64,000 nt of DNA, from assembly GCA_947284805.1 (NCBI GenBank), contig OX369279.1, forward strand, positions 151,501 to 215,500. The letters are read 5' to 3'. Of the stretch, positions 30,894-41,821 are shown piece after piece (position 1 is the stretch's first letter; each line of letters begins with the position of its first letter). This DNA comes from Coleophora flavipennella. Its lineage: Eukaryota; Arthropoda; Insecta; Lepidoptera; Coleophoridae. Under the pieces are notes generated by a model. It saw nothing but the letters and a program-made list of their open reading frames with translations, was not told where the DNA came from and did no database searches. Both the position numbers and the translations under genes were made by a program.

Positions 30894-31117
30894 CATGATC
30901 GTTTTGAATACACAACATTATTTTTAAAAAGTTACCGAAAAAAGGGTCACAATACAAAAGGATGTTCATAGGTTTAAATTACTTTTCAAAACTTTGACAA
31001 TTTATCAGCTTACTAAATAATAAAAAAAAGGTTGCTCATAATAGGCGATTTTACGATGAGATCGTCTTCTAAACTTGGGTAGGTGAAAATGTGCTAAAAC
31101 AGTTATGTCCTCACAAA

Positions 31118-31157
31118 GTTTCGTTTTTATATATATATTATATATATAAACGAAACT
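31118..31157. repeat. AT-rich perfect hairpin
   Basis: AAGTTTCGTTTTTATATATA pairs with TATATATAAACGAAACTT across a short TA-rich centre, giving a strong cruciform-forming palindrome just outside the inverted-repeat element at 31,160-31,386. Confidence 0.7.
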
Positions 31158-31159
31158 TC

Positions 31160-31386
31160 TTGATAACAAAAGATATGCATGTACTCGTGATTACAAACAA
31201 CTTTCCCAAAGAAACTATATGTCAAATCAGAAAAAAAATATATGATAGGTACTCGATACAATAATGTTTTCAAATCGGTTAAAAATGTATAAAGGACCTA
31301 ACTTTTTTTTTCATATTTTACATATAGTTTCTTTGGGAAAGTTGTTTGTTATCACGAGTACATTCATATCCTTTGCTATCAAGAAC
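31160..31386. mobile_element. Palindromic MITE, family B copy 3
   Basis: Left arm TTGATAACAAAAGATATGC ... CAACTTTCCCAAAGAAAC (to about 31,222); the right arm is its complement GTTTCTTTGGGAAAGTTG ... CCTTTGCTATCAAG (31,326-31,386). Carries the family B core ACTCGTGAT..AACAACTTTCCCAAAGAAA. The outer CAGGGT ends present in copies 1 and 2 are missing. Confidence 0.7.
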
Positions 31387-31498
31387 TAATTTAAAGTCAT
31401 CCTATCTCTCTTTGGTTTATTCATCCATCACCTTATGGCTGACGTTCACGTTGTTTCCGTATCCCGATCCCCATTTTGAACCTACTTCCGCATTCTTA

Positions 31499-32143
31499 GG
31501 GGGCGTCCATAAATTACGTGAGGCTTTTTTCAGGATTTTTTGACCCCCCCTCCCCCTCTGGTGAGATTTCGTAAGATTTTCCTCAACTCCCTCCCCCCCT
31601 CACCAAATCTCACGTGAGATTTTTTAAAATTTGTATTTTTGGCTGGAAACGCGTTGGATTATAAAAAGTCTAATAATTAAAGTTTGATGAAACACGAATT
31701 TTTTCAATCTCAAACTGCTTTAACTTTTAAATGAATCAACCAATTTTCACGCGGTTTGCGGCGATTGATGTAGTTTTTTAAGCTTAATAAAAAAAAATCT
31801 GATGAACAAAATTTGATTTTTTGAATAAATAAAATAAATTTATCTGATAAAACATTTCGGAGTTATTACAAAAAAAACGCAATCGAAGAGCTACTGCGCT
31901 GCTCTGCGGGGTTCGGACAAATACGATAAACACTGTTGTGTGAAATTTCGCCATATTTTCATTCTAGATTTTTTTTTACTTTGATTTAACTTTATTTTTT
32001 CGCAATTTTACACCGTTTTCTACAAGAAAACAAATTACGTGATATTTGCTAATAGCCCCCTTTCCCCCATGTGAGATTTGGAAAGATTTAGCTTGACCCC
32101 CTCCCCCCCCCTTAAACACCTCACGTAATTAATGGACGCCCCC
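31499..32143. mobile_element. 645-bp MITE with GGGGGCGTCCATAAATTACG ends and TTA duplication
   Basis: Left end GGGGGCGTCCATAAATTACG, right end CGTAATTAATGGACGCCCCC, flanked by TTA at 31,496-31,498 and 32,144-32,146. Subterminal C-rich runs (CCCCCCTCCCCCTCTGG; CCCCCTCCCCCCCCC) and GTGAGATTT words occur in both halves. A 3-bp TTA duplication suggests the PIF/Harbinger group. No transposase. Confidence 0.8.
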
Positions 32144-32146
32144 TTA

Positions 32147-32630
32147 CTGGACTCCGATTTGCCTTACAACCGACTTGTGCTTGCGTTCAGAACTTTGATT
32201 GCTTAGTGATTTGGATTACGTTTGTGCAGCAACATGAAGTTTACTCTAAGCCAGTACTTACGCAGAAATGCTATATTTACTCAGAGAAAATGGTTTTTTG
32301 GCAGCAATGCTGTAGCGTCAACAACTGCAACGGCGAGGAGAAATAATGGACCATTATCCGGATCATAGGGTATTTAGTAATACTCATAACACGCTGATGG
32401 CCGCGCGTACAGCCGGTCGTAACCAACGGCACGAAGAGTACCGAGAGTAGATCTCGTGAGACGAGATGACGTCTTGGCAGAAGTAGAAAAAGACCCTTCT
32501 ACGAGTTCGGTCGTGTTCGTGTTATGTTTGTTTTCTTAAATCTAGAGAGATGTCGGCATTGGGAAAGGATAAATTTATGTATGATACTCAAAACGAAGAT
32601 AAAGTTTACTTCTTTAAGCGTGTTATATTC
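32147..32630. other. Interval between MITE and hAT remnant
   Basis: No gene recognised. The hAT 5' terminus probably lies here, but I cannot find a terminal inverted repeat or 8-bp duplication that pairs with sequence beyond 41,821. Confidence 0.35.
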
Positions 32631-32631
32631 T

Positions 32632-34106
32632 GCATCAAAAATCATTTTTTGTTGGAAAAACTTTGGTTTTATAGTGATTGAGTCAAACGGAAAGAAACGA
32701 ATGGTAGCACCCAATCAAGTTTTTTGTATAGTTTGTTTAGAAAAAGCTAAAAATGATAATGAAGAAGAATTGTTTGTGAGGTACAAAACCTAACAACGTT
32801 CTTTATGTAATAGATAAGAGTTACACATTAGTATTGTAGGTAGACGTAGCAAGTTTGTAGTCTGTAAGTTTATAATGGGTATGATTTTATCGATTGTCAA
32901 TTAAATAGATTCGATCACTAAATAAAAAAAATGAAATTCCCTAAATAGTATAGTTTGTACTCAAAATAGTAGATTTGTCACCAAAGTAAAGTCATCAAAC
33001 AAAAAAGATTTATCACCAGAAAAGTCTTTTAACGATTGTCAATTAAATAGCTTCGATCACTAAATAAAAAAATTGAAATTTCATAAATAATATAGTTTGT
33101 ACTCAAAATAGTAGATCTGTCACCAAATAAATGCCTAAAATTACACAAAGGTGACCTACAGATACTCCCACATCCTCTTCGGATCCCGAAAGTTTGTTGA
33201 TGTTCGAAACGGGCGGCGGGGGCTACGCCCCCGTTAGGGGTCATCTTCCGATGATTTCTTCTGCTGCGAAGTAATTTTGTACCCAGAGTGGGGGCTCTTT
33301 GACTGTTAAATCAATCAAACCTGACCGAACCTAACATCGCTCGCTTCGCTCGCTCATTTATTTATTGTTTTTGACTGATTACCCCCTAGTTTTCGATTTG
33401 TTACCATGCAATAGCTTTACCGCGGCAGTCCCCGAGTGCCACACGTATTTTTAATGACAGATCTATCAATTTGATGACAGATCTATCAATTTGGTGACAG
33501 ATCTATCAATTTGAGAACGAAAATATTGAATAGAGATGAATCTATTTAACTGGGGACGAAAAATATAATTCCCGTTTATAATTGCTTGATTGTTTCTAGT
33601 AAATTTATTGATGTGACTTACTTAATACAAAACCGACCTATTTTATTTTCAGCGTTACGGTGAAATCATACAGCACAAAAGCACAGTATATATATTAGTA
33701 CTAACGTAACAAAAGTAAGCACAAGGAACCTCATAAGGCATTTAAAAGAGGAGCATCAATTTATCAGAAGATAAAACGAAAAATTTGCGGGATCTTAAAA
33801 GTTTCTTCAGTCCTTATTCCAAACGTGCCAGCACCAGCAGGTCCAGCCTAATATAACCTACAAAGTAGATGCTGGCCAGAGATTTGGCACTATGGCTTTG
33901 TCGTTCCTGCTTTTGATTCGGTAAGCTACAATGCACAAGAAGATCGGACATTATTGTCACTGCAGAAGATCTTCCGACACGAACCACGATTTCTCGAGAT
34001 GCTGTAGATGGCGTTTACGGATGTATGTTGGCACATATAAAAAAATCATTAGCAACATCAATATCGGGGCATGCTGTAATCACTACCGATTTATGGAGCG
34101 ATTGTT
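32632..34106 (+). pseudogene. hAT transposase, 5' half (BED finger and start of core)
   Basis: WKNFGFIV and VFCIVCLEKAK give the first half of a BED finger (Cys-x2-Cys); VSTRNLIRHLKEEH at about 33,718-33,760 gives the His pair. The two halves join in frame if 32,778-33,706 is an intron (GAG|GTACAA ... ATATTAG|TACT). That interval holds the 697-bp element with a 9-bp duplication. Downstream, several frame changes occur before DLPTRTTISRDAVDGVYGCMLAHIKKSL and AVITTDLWSD, a block typical of ZBED-like hAT proteins. Stops near 33,780 and 33,855 show that it is dead. Confidence 0.7.
32877..33573. mobile_element. 697-bp non-autonomous DNA element with 9-bp target duplication, copy 2
   Basis: Flanked by perfect GTTTATAAT at 32,868-32,876 and 33,574-33,582. 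Begins GGGTATGATTTTATCG and ends AAAATATAATTCCC, nearly identical to 9098-9881. It differs by a few substitutions, a small deletion (GGGGAGCGAGG shortened near 33,290), and one copy in place of two of the 3' terminal block. It lies inside the probable intron of the hAT transposase. Confidence 0.9.
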
Positions 34107-34144
34107 TTTTGTTTATTAAAAATTTGAGTACGTTTGGCTGCACC

Positions 34145-36229
34145 TCACCTGATGGTAAGTGCCGATGCAGCCGAGGATGTAACACGCAAGCTCAAATAGT
34201 GCCTATTCACTCTCGTCTTGAAGATTCCTAAATTATACGAATCGGGGAATACAGACGCCGGAAGGGAATTCCACTCCTTGGCCGTTCGCATGATGAACGA
34301 AGACGCAAAACGCTTCGTGCGTAAAGGTGGAACATTGACGACATAGGGGTGGAACCGCCCTCCGCGCTTGGTCGTCTGATGATGAAATGAAGAGGGGGAA
34401 ATGAGGTTGTGAAGCTCCAGGGCACACTCTCCGAAATGAATCCTGTAGAACACCGATAGACTGGCGACTTTGCGGCGATGCTCGAGGCTTTAGAGCCTGT
34501 TTGATACAAGTTCCTCGTCGCCGATGAGTCTCCTGGCGCGTCGGTCGATAGAATCCAAGGCATCTAGCTGGTAACGAGCCGATCCGTCCCATAAATGAGA
34601 GCAGTACTCCATACATGACCGAACTTGAGCTTGGTATAATATTAGAAGCTGCTCTGGTCTGAAGTAAAGTCTCACTTTCGTGAGGATACCAAGCTTTTTG
34701 GCTGCCGTTTTTGCTTTGGATTCAATGTATCTCCCGAAATTCAGATCGGATGTTAAATCTACGCCAAGGAGCTCAAGATGGTCGGAGATCTGAATAGATT
34801 CGTCTCGGAAAGTAGGAGTCAGGGTAAAAGGACTCCTTTTTGCAGTAAATAGACACGCCTGCGTTTTAGAGGCATTAAACCTGCCATCGCCCCAGTCAGA
34901 GACTGCCTTGAGTGTTAGGTTCACGCGCTCAATCATGGCCTCTCTCTGAGATAGTATATCCGGACCCCTAGCTCGAGCACTAGACAGGTATCTCTCCGCA
35001 ACCGTGCTGTCGTCTGCATACGCAAATATACCGGGTTTCAGCAGATCGTTTATGTGCAGCAAAAACAAAGTTGCGGAGAGAACTGAGCCCTGAGGTACCC
35101 CGGCATCAATAGCCAATAGGTCTGACGGGCAGTCATTAACGACCACTCGAATGAACCGTTCCCTCAGGAAGTCAGATATCAAGTGGCACAAACCAGTAGG
35201 TAGTCCGTAAGAGGGAAGCTTACCAATAAGGCTAGCATGCCAGACCCTATCAAATGCCTTAGAGACATCGAGAGACACGGCAAGAGCTTCACGTGCTTCT
35301 CTATGGCTTCACCCCATACATGCGTAGCATACACTAGACCCCGGCGAAAGCCATACTGACGGTCACTCAGGAGGTCATTGTCTTCTAGGTATGCTAAGAG
35401 GCGGGAGTTCAATACACGCTCCATAATCTTACAGAGCATGGAGGTGATTGCAATAGGTCGATAGTTGGATGGGTCAGCACGACTACCTTTTTTAGGCACG
35501 GGCTGCACGTTGGCAAGCTTCCAAGACTGGAACTATACCGGTTTTGAGAGAGAGGCGGTACAGGCGTGTCAGCACAGGAGACAACTCAGGAGCACAGTTC
35601 TTTAGAACTATGGTTGGAATACCGTCAGGACCGCTAGCCTTATTCACGTCTACATTGCAAAGAGTTTTAAGAATTGGCGAATACGAAAAGGGGTTATTAC
35701 AGTTCCGCGGTCATCTGAGCTGGTGTATTATTTGCAGTATCCAGACGCGAATTTTCTGCAAACATACAAGCAAATAAATTTGCCTTGTCTGCAGCGGAGT
35801 GTGCCAGTGATCCGTCAGGATTTACCAGTGGAGGCAGAGACGAGTGCCAGAAATTCGACTCGACCGACTTAGCCAAGGACCAAAATGCCTTACTCCCAGA
35901 AGGGTAGGAGGCAAGTTTGGATCCAATATGGCTTATGTGGTCAAAGCGTGCCCTGCGCAGTGTCTTTTTGTAGGACTTGGCAGCTTTATTAAAGGCTTTC
36001 TTCCGGGAACGCGTTTCCGGAGCTTTGCGAGATCAAGCGTCAGCCCAGGCTTGATAAGCCGAATGCTTCAAGGGCCTCAGCTCTGGTACACTCAGCACCA
36101 AACCATGGGCGTGCTTTGTATTCCAGAGGAATGTCGGAAAATGAAATGTAGTATTCCATTGCACGACATATAACCTCTGAGACTGTTGTCGCGCAACTCG
36201 ACGGGTCGCTGGAAGAAAAGCACGTTCTC
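34145..36229 (-). pseudogene. Jockey/CR1-group ORF2, linker and reverse-transcriptase part
   Basis: Resumes on the other side of the RTE with CATTVSEVICRAMEYYI, IPLEYKARPWFGAECTRAEAL and KAFWSLAKSVESNFWHSSLPP. The RT follows: VPKKGSRADPSNYRPIAITS, YGFRRG, a frameshift near 35,285, SLDVSKAFDRVWH, GVPQGSVLSATLFLLHIND, AYADDST (catalytic YADD complement near 35,010-35,024) and LLGVDL. An in-frame stop at 34,490-34,492 falls before SLEHRRKVASLSVFY and the family's C-terminal MRTAKEWNSLPASVFP ... YNLGIFKTRVNRH, which ends at 34,145. At least two frameshifts also lie in 35,510-36,230. Dead copy. Confidence 0.85.
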
Positions 36230-36241
36230 CGCCAAGGATAA

Positions 36242-39200
36242 TAATAATAATATTAAAGCCCATTTATTTCCGATCTACATTAATTCACATGCATTTTAAT
36301 TATTTGAATACGACATATAGTGGTTTTAAGTATATAATGTAAATATTTTTGTTTTAATCTCTGTCGTTACTGCCTTCATTTTCATTGATCGGAACCCCTT
36401 CCAGGGTATAGGCCTCCTCCAGCTTGTTCCAGGCCTCTCTGTCCATTGCTATCTCTCTCCATTCGCTTCCTGCTATCGCTTTTATATCGTCTATCCACCT
36501 TTTTCTAGGGCGCCCTCTTCTTCTTTTTCCTGTTGGTCCTTTCCATATGGTTGTGTCTAATGTCCATCTTTTGTCTGTGAATCTTGCTATGTGACCTGCC
36601 CATCGCCACTTTTGTTTTAGAGCATAGTGAAGGGCGTCTATTACCTTAGTTTTCCGTCTTATTTGTTAGCTTTTTACTTTTTGAATTCTTCTTATTTTTA
36701 GTACGCTCCTTTCCATTGCTTTCTGGCATGTTACTAGTTTAGTTTTTACTTTTGTGTTATATGTCCACGTTTGGCATCCGTATGTGAGAGTAGGTAGAAC
36801 ACAGGTATCTAATACTGTTTTCTTTAGGTGTGGGGGGAATTCCCCCTTCAGGACTTCCTTCAGGGACCAAAACTTTTTCCAACTCATGTTAATACGGCGC
36901 TCGACCTCTTGTTCTTCATTTTTATCCTCGAATGATATTTGCTTTCCTAAGTATATGTAATTTTTTACATATTCTAGTGGCTTACCGTTTAGGTTTATCG
37001 TATTTGTGTTTGTGTGTCTGTTTGTCAATATTTTCGTTTTATTCTCGTTCATTTTGAGACCTAATTTTTCGCTTTCTGTGTTTAGAGTATTTATCATTTT
37101 TTCTAACCCATTTTTAGATTCAGCGAATAAAACAATATCGTCCGCGAATCTGAGGTGAGTTAGTCGATCTCGGTTGACGCTTATACCTTCCGACTGCCAG
37201 TTGAGATTATCAAAAATATGTTGTAAGACTATTATGAACAGCTTGGGTGAGAGGGGGTCTCCTTGTCTCACTCCTCTACAGATCGGTATATCAGGACCTC
37301 GTGTCTCTAGTTTGACTTGGCTTACGCTACCCTTGTAGATGTTTTTCAGTACTCTTATATATTTTTCGTCTATGTCACATTCATTCAGAGCTTCCCAAAT
37401 AGCCTCATGAGAAATCGTGTCAAATGCTTTGGCGTAGTCGATGAAAGCAATATATAGTGACCTGTTGAATTCTTTGTATTTCTCTATCACTTGTTGCATT
37501 ACTTGTATGTGGTCCGTTGTAGAAAATCCAGAGCGGAACCCCGCTTGTTCTACCGGCTGGAGCTTATCGATTTTTGGACTCAATCGGGTTAGTAGGATTG
37601 ATGTGAACAGTTTATAAACACTTGAAAGAAGGCTTATAGGGCGGTAATTAGCGATATCTCGATAGTCTCCCTTCTTGTAAAGGAGGATTATGTCGGATCT
37701 TTTCCACTGTTCCGGTACCTGGCCTGTATTAAGAACATTATTGAATAGGTACGTAAGTGGGCGGGCTAGCAGAGCAGCACCAGTTTTTAGGGCTTCATTT
37801 TGTATGCCGTCCGGACCAGGACTTTTGTCTGCTTTGAGGTTTTGGATGTGTTTGGTGACTTCCATGTCATCCATTGGTGGTAAACTGTTTGTGCCTTGGG
37901 AATTTTCCATTATTTCATCGGGTGAAGTGGTACAATAAATTGAGCTTGATGTTTTTTCATATAGTTGCTTGTAGAAGTTTGTGGCTCAGTTCATAATGTC
38001 TTGTCTTGTTTTTGTTTCTTCTGATTTTGTTTTTAATTTTAGAATCCAGTTTTTGTGTGTGGTCAGTATCTTATAGGCTTTTTTCGTGCTTCTATATTCT
38101 TTTAAATTAGCCTCAATTATTTTTTTCCTATGGTCCTTGTAGTCCTTATCAATGGCCCTACTTGTAGTCTTAAATAATCTGCTTAACTCTTCCTTCATTT
38201 GTTTAGTTTTTTGTTTAGTTTTCAGAAGTTCAGTTCGTCTTGTAAGAAGAGTTCGAGTAGATTCACTAAGTATTTTGTCGGTTGTTCTTGGTTCCTTGTT
38301 ATTTGGTCTGCATGACAGGCTGGCGTTTATAGTGTTAACCAGTTTATTGTAAAATGTTTGAATATGTTCTTCTTCTTCATGTTGTGTTTCCAGTTGACCG
38401 ATGTTAGTCTCGAGGTTTATTAAATATGCCGATATCTCCTCTTCCGTACTAAGCGGCTTAGGTCGTGCTTTGAACGATGTTCTTCTCTTTTTGTCTTGAT
38501 CTAGTATATAAGTGGATCTAACTAAGCGATGGTCGGATCTGAATCCAAAACCATGTAATACTTCTACGTTACTTATTTTTTTTGGATGGTTTGACAGAAT
38601 AAAATCGACTTCGTTTTTTATGTTGCCACAGGGGGAGAGCCAAGTCCATTTGCGGTTTTCCCGTGCTTTAAAAAAGGTGTTCATAATTGACAGTTTATGT
38701 TCTAATGCATATTGAATTAGTCTCTCTCCCCTTTCGTTTCTCTTTCCATATCCAAATTTTCCCAGAACAAAGTTTTCATTGTGTTCTGTTTTCGACCGGC
38801 CAATTTTTGCATTGAAGTCACCAATAACGAGGACATTTTCTCCTGCCTGGTCATGAGCTATCTGTAGAGTTTCATAGAACGAGTTGATTTCTTCATCTGT
38901 AGCCTTTTCAGTTGGTGCGTATACTTGTATTATTGTAAACGTTTGGCTGTCGTGTTTCATTTTTAATAAAGCAACTCGATCCGAAAGCGCTGAGAAACTT
39001 AGTATTTTATTCTTATGTTCTTTTTTTAATAAAAATCCAACTCCATATAGGCCGAGTTTTTCACCCTTGTAACAAAATATGTAGTTTTCATGTTCTTCAA
39101 TTGCACAACCCATTCTTCTAGCCTCAGCCAAGCCGAGTATATCAATTTTAATTTTTTGTAACAGATATGTAAGTTCTATAAATCGTTTTGTTGTAGCCAG

Positions 39201-39398
39201 GGATCTAACATTGAATGTTCCAATCTTAAGAGTTTGTTGTGGTTGTTTATTTACTCTAGTTGTTTTTTTTTTCAATGCTTGCTGGAGGGTTGTGGTCTTT
39301 TTCCCCCACGGGGACCAGCCGGCTTGGGGGAGGTTGTTTCTTTTCTATTATTTCATTGTTATGTTTTCTATTAAGTTTTTGTTTTCGGTTTTTGGTTT
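36242..39398 (-). mobile_element. RTE-clade non-LTR retrotransposon nested in the Jockey/CR1-group element
   Basis: About 3.16 kb, essentially full length. It is flanked by CGCCAAGGATA(A) at 36,230-36,241 and 39,399-39,410, an 11-12 base target duplication lying in the endonuclease-linker part of the older element. The 3' end (low coordinate) has an ATT repeat tail (complement at 36,237-36,252). A 5' UTR of about 120 bases precedes the single ORF. One ORF with endonuclease directly followed by RT, and the short simple-repeat tail, are typical of RTE. Confidence 0.92.
36354..39275 (-). pseudogene. RTE ORF (endonuclease plus reverse transcriptase) with two in-frame stops
   Basis: One continuous frame of 974 codons from the ATG at 39,273-39,275 to TAA at 36,354-36,356. 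It is broken only by TGA at 37,986-37,988 (between endonuclease and RT) and TAA at 36,666-36,668 (before the C-terminal region); there are no frameshifts. Endonuclease: KIGTFNVRSL, LGLAEARR, VIGDFNAKIG, VDFILSN and FRSDHRLV. RT: KSPGPDGIQNEAL, NYRPISLLSSVYKLF, AFIDYAKAFDTI, GVRQGDPLSPKLF, RFADDIVLF (catalytic FADD, complement near 37,140) and YLGKQIS. C-terminal RTE hallmark after the second stop: ALKQKWRWAGHIAR, GRPRKRWIDDI, WNKLEEAYTLEG. Two nonsense changes in an otherwise clean frame suggest a fairly recent insertion, now inactive. Confidence 0.92.
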
Positions 39399-39410
39399 CG
39401 CCAAGGATAA

Positions 39411-40292
39411 GATGCAAAAAAGTGGCGCATCTCATCCCAATCTGCTGACTTGTACCGCCATACCCGTCTAGTGCCATTGGGACTATGATCGGGAGGTGAA
39501 CATGACAGCACAGATTTCACCAGACAGTGGTCGGAGGTACCCAAAGGAGAGGATACTGACACACTATATCGGTCTGGTTCCGTTGTCAGCAGAAGGTCCA
39601 AACAGTTAGCCGTTTGGTCATCAACGTCAGGTACACGCCTTGGCTGGTCGACCAGCTGGGAGAGATTTAGAGTTAGGGCAAGTTCTCTTTCAGCGTGATC
39701 AGTCCTCTCGTATGGATAGAGCCACTGTTGATGGTGGGCATTAAAGTCCCCGAGAAGAACCAGCTGCGCGGTTGGATACCTGACTTGAGACTCATCGGCG
39801 GCCTCACACAGATGTTCTGTTGGCCTGGTTGTCTCCTGGTCACCACTGTGCGAGTGGTAAACACTACCGTAGATTATTTTGTCTACGCCAGTGTCAACCA
39901 TCACCCACAAAGTGGAAAAAGAGGAACCCTCAAGGTTCCAGAGACGCTTGCAGCAGATGTTGTCGCTACCATAAAGACAGAGACCGGTGTGCGCTTTAAA
40001 ATTGTGCTCCAGAGAATAACTGCAGATAAGCTACGTCTGCCGGTTGTCGGATTTGCGTCTCCGTGAGAAAGAACAGCTGCGGTTTATCGGTCTCGAGGTG
40101 GTGATGGACCGCAACGAGATTGGAGTGCAAACCTCTGATGTTGGCGAGGTGCACTTTAAGTGGGAGAGGAGAAGCCGCTGTGGAACCTTCTTTCTTATTT
40201 TGTGTTTCAAAGTTTTTTTGGGTGGGGAGTGAATAGTCAAGAAAGGCGGCAGTTGTTCGAGGCGCTGAGAAGAATCCAGTAGCAGCGAACAC
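39411..40292 (-). pseudogene. Jockey/CR1-group ORF2, endonuclease part
   Basis: Reads ANIRGLHSNLVAVHHHLE, LFFLTETQI, then after a frameshift near 40,030: YSLEHNFKAHTGLCLYGS, VLLGDFNAHHQQWL (catalytic Asp and Asn), LDLLLTTEPDRYS, SSPLGTSDHCLV (Asp-His) and SADWDEMRHFFASYPW, where the RTE insertion cuts in at 39,410. These are the standard endonuclease landmarks of the family. The first recognisable residues start near 40,292, with no clear ATG. Inactive because of the frameshift and the insertion. Confidence 0.8.
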
Positions 40293-40429
40293 GGACGCTG
40301 CACTGAAGACGAGACTAGCCTAAAGACCGCGGGGACGCCCGAACCCCCCCCGGAGATGGCCATCGGGTCCTCCCGTCCAATCGCCAATTGGCACGATGGA
40401 GCATTCCGGGATTTTTTTAAGCGATTGTT

Positions 40430-41821
40430 ATAAAAGGAACAAATATATTATTATGATGTTACATTTCATAAACGAATTATTCGATAAGGAAAATGTTACC
40501 GTCGTAACGGAACTAATTGAAGGACCAAAAACAGCTGAAAAAATATACACTTTTGTATATGACACTGCAAAAGTATGAGTTGCAAGACAAGTACATGTTC
40601 CTTGTATCTGTCGCGGGATCTAATGTGAAGAAAGCAGCATCTTTATTGTCGCAGCAAATGACAAGTGACAAACACTTCATAATCTTGTTGTCGTGGATGG
40701 TAGCAAGAGTGCTCCTAACATAAACAACCTTGTAATCAAGTGTAAGAGTATTGTCCAAGCATTGAAATTCAAACTGCCAGAACTAGCTGCGTTAGCTGAT
40801 AGAGAACAAAGAAAAATTTTGAACAGTGTAGAAGATGTTGGTGAAGTAATTGACAATGATGAAAATATGGGCTTGGATTTGGAACAAATCGAAAATAAGC
40901 ATTGTTATTGAATATGAACCCAGTGAGGCGTTGAGTCAATTACCAAAAAGTGTAGTGACTATAAAAAATGCCACTCCAACAAGATGGCACAGCACATTGA
41001 TAATGCTTAAATAACAAGTACAATCAAGCGCCCATCGACCAGCTACCTGAAAAGTCGCATAGAGAAGATTTAAAGATCGAAGTGCGGTACGACTATGATT
41101 GCGCAGAAATCTTGCATGATTAATGCAGCACTTGTTTATAAAATAGAACTAGGTAAAATCATTAAAACTCTGGACGATGCCCATTGAAATATTTAAAATG
41201 GAAAAAAACAGGAAGGCGCAGTTAGACCAGTGATTACCGACTAATGATTTAACAGTGGCTGCAACGTTACTAGACTACAGATTTCAAGCTATTTACGAAG
41301 TCGACAAGTATTGAAAACTACACGGAACGGATCGAGTATCATTTCTAGCCAGCTACACCCGTCGCGTGGTTAAAAAATAACATATTTGCCACTGCTGCCG
41401 AATCTTCTTCTCAACAAGACCAACTCTCCATAAAATATGCTAGTGCTAGTAGACCGAAGTAACGATTTAATTGAAACAGAGTGTTGGAAATACTTTGCTG
41501 GGTGCGATCCACGAGACTATTCCACAAATGACATAGACATACTAAAATACTGGAAAGACCGGCAATCGTCATTCCCTTATTTAACTACTTTAGCAAGACT
41601 TTAGCCAAATGTATTTTGTGTGTTCCAGCGACAAGCGCACCCAGCGAACGCGTATTTTGTGTGTTCCAGCGACAAGCACACCCAGCGAACGCGTATTTTC
41701 GGTAGCTGGCCTAACAATCACAGCAAAACGATCACGTCTATCTGGGACCAATGTCAATAAAATCATTTTTATTCATGATAATTACAAAAAGTGTAAAAAA
41801 ATTTTTCAAGAAATATCTTAA
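40430..41821 (+). pseudogene. hAT transposase, 3' half (core and dimerisation domain)
   Basis: Starts at the second target-duplication copy with YKRNKYIIMMLHFINELFDKENVTVV. Then, across frameshifts: NLVIKCKSIVQALKFKLPEL, TPTRWHSTLIMLK, VAATLLDYRFQAIYEVDK, KYWKDRQSSFPYLTTLAR, and the hAT C-terminal signature ATSTPSERVFSVAGL, RSRLSGTNVNKIIFI. The stretch coding VPATSTPSERV is duplicated in tandem (41-bp period, starts 41,611 and 41,652), which itself breaks the frame. Non-functional. Confidence 0.8.

Larger units (their letters stand above)
34107..40419 (-). mobile_element. Jockey/CR1-group non-LTR retrotransposon inserted in the hAT gene
   Basis: Bounded by the 10-bp direct repeat AGCGATTGTT (34,097-34,106 and 40,420-40,429). 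On the minus strand the 5' end lies at 40,419 and the 3' end at 34,107, with an A-rich tail (TTTTTAATAAACAAAAA). It encodes endonuclease and reverse transcriptase. It is interrupted by an RTE element at 36,242-39,398; without that it is about 3.1 kb, so it is 5'-truncated (no ORF1 seen) or belongs to a compact family. The 3' UTR has the CACCTGATGGTAAGTG motif shared with short tails at 5.05 and 17.6 kb. Confidence 0.9.
32632..41821 (+). mobile_element. hAT (BED-type) DNA transposon remnant, the host of the nested insertions
   Basis: Pieces of one transposase gene lie in order on the plus strand: BED-type zinc finger (32,632-32,777 and 33,707-33,780), N-terminal core with TISRDAV and VITTDLWSD (33,950-34,106), continuation CYKRNKYIIMMLHFINELFD (from 40,430), central part (to about 41,330) and dimerisation region (41,490-41,821). 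Removing the 34,107-40,419 insertion and one target copy restores the reading across DLWSDCYKRN exactly. hAT transposases are RNase H-like enzymes that leave 8-bp duplications. Terminal repeats of this copy were not found, so the outer limits are only those of the coding remnant. Confidence 0.8.

Noticed and set aside
31109..31160. AT palindrome as a replication origin or terminator
   Set aside because: A strong hairpin, but it lies at the edge of a MITE and nothing else suggests such a role.
34145..34616. Separate small genes at the low-coordinate end of the Jockey/CR1 element
   Set aside because: They are the C-terminus of the same ORF2 after an in-frame stop, plus shadows.
39996..40387. 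Independent proteins at 40.0-40.4 kb
   Set aside because: N-terminal part of the Jockey/CR1 ORF2 (ANIRGLHSNL region) and shadows; separated from the rest only by a frameshift.
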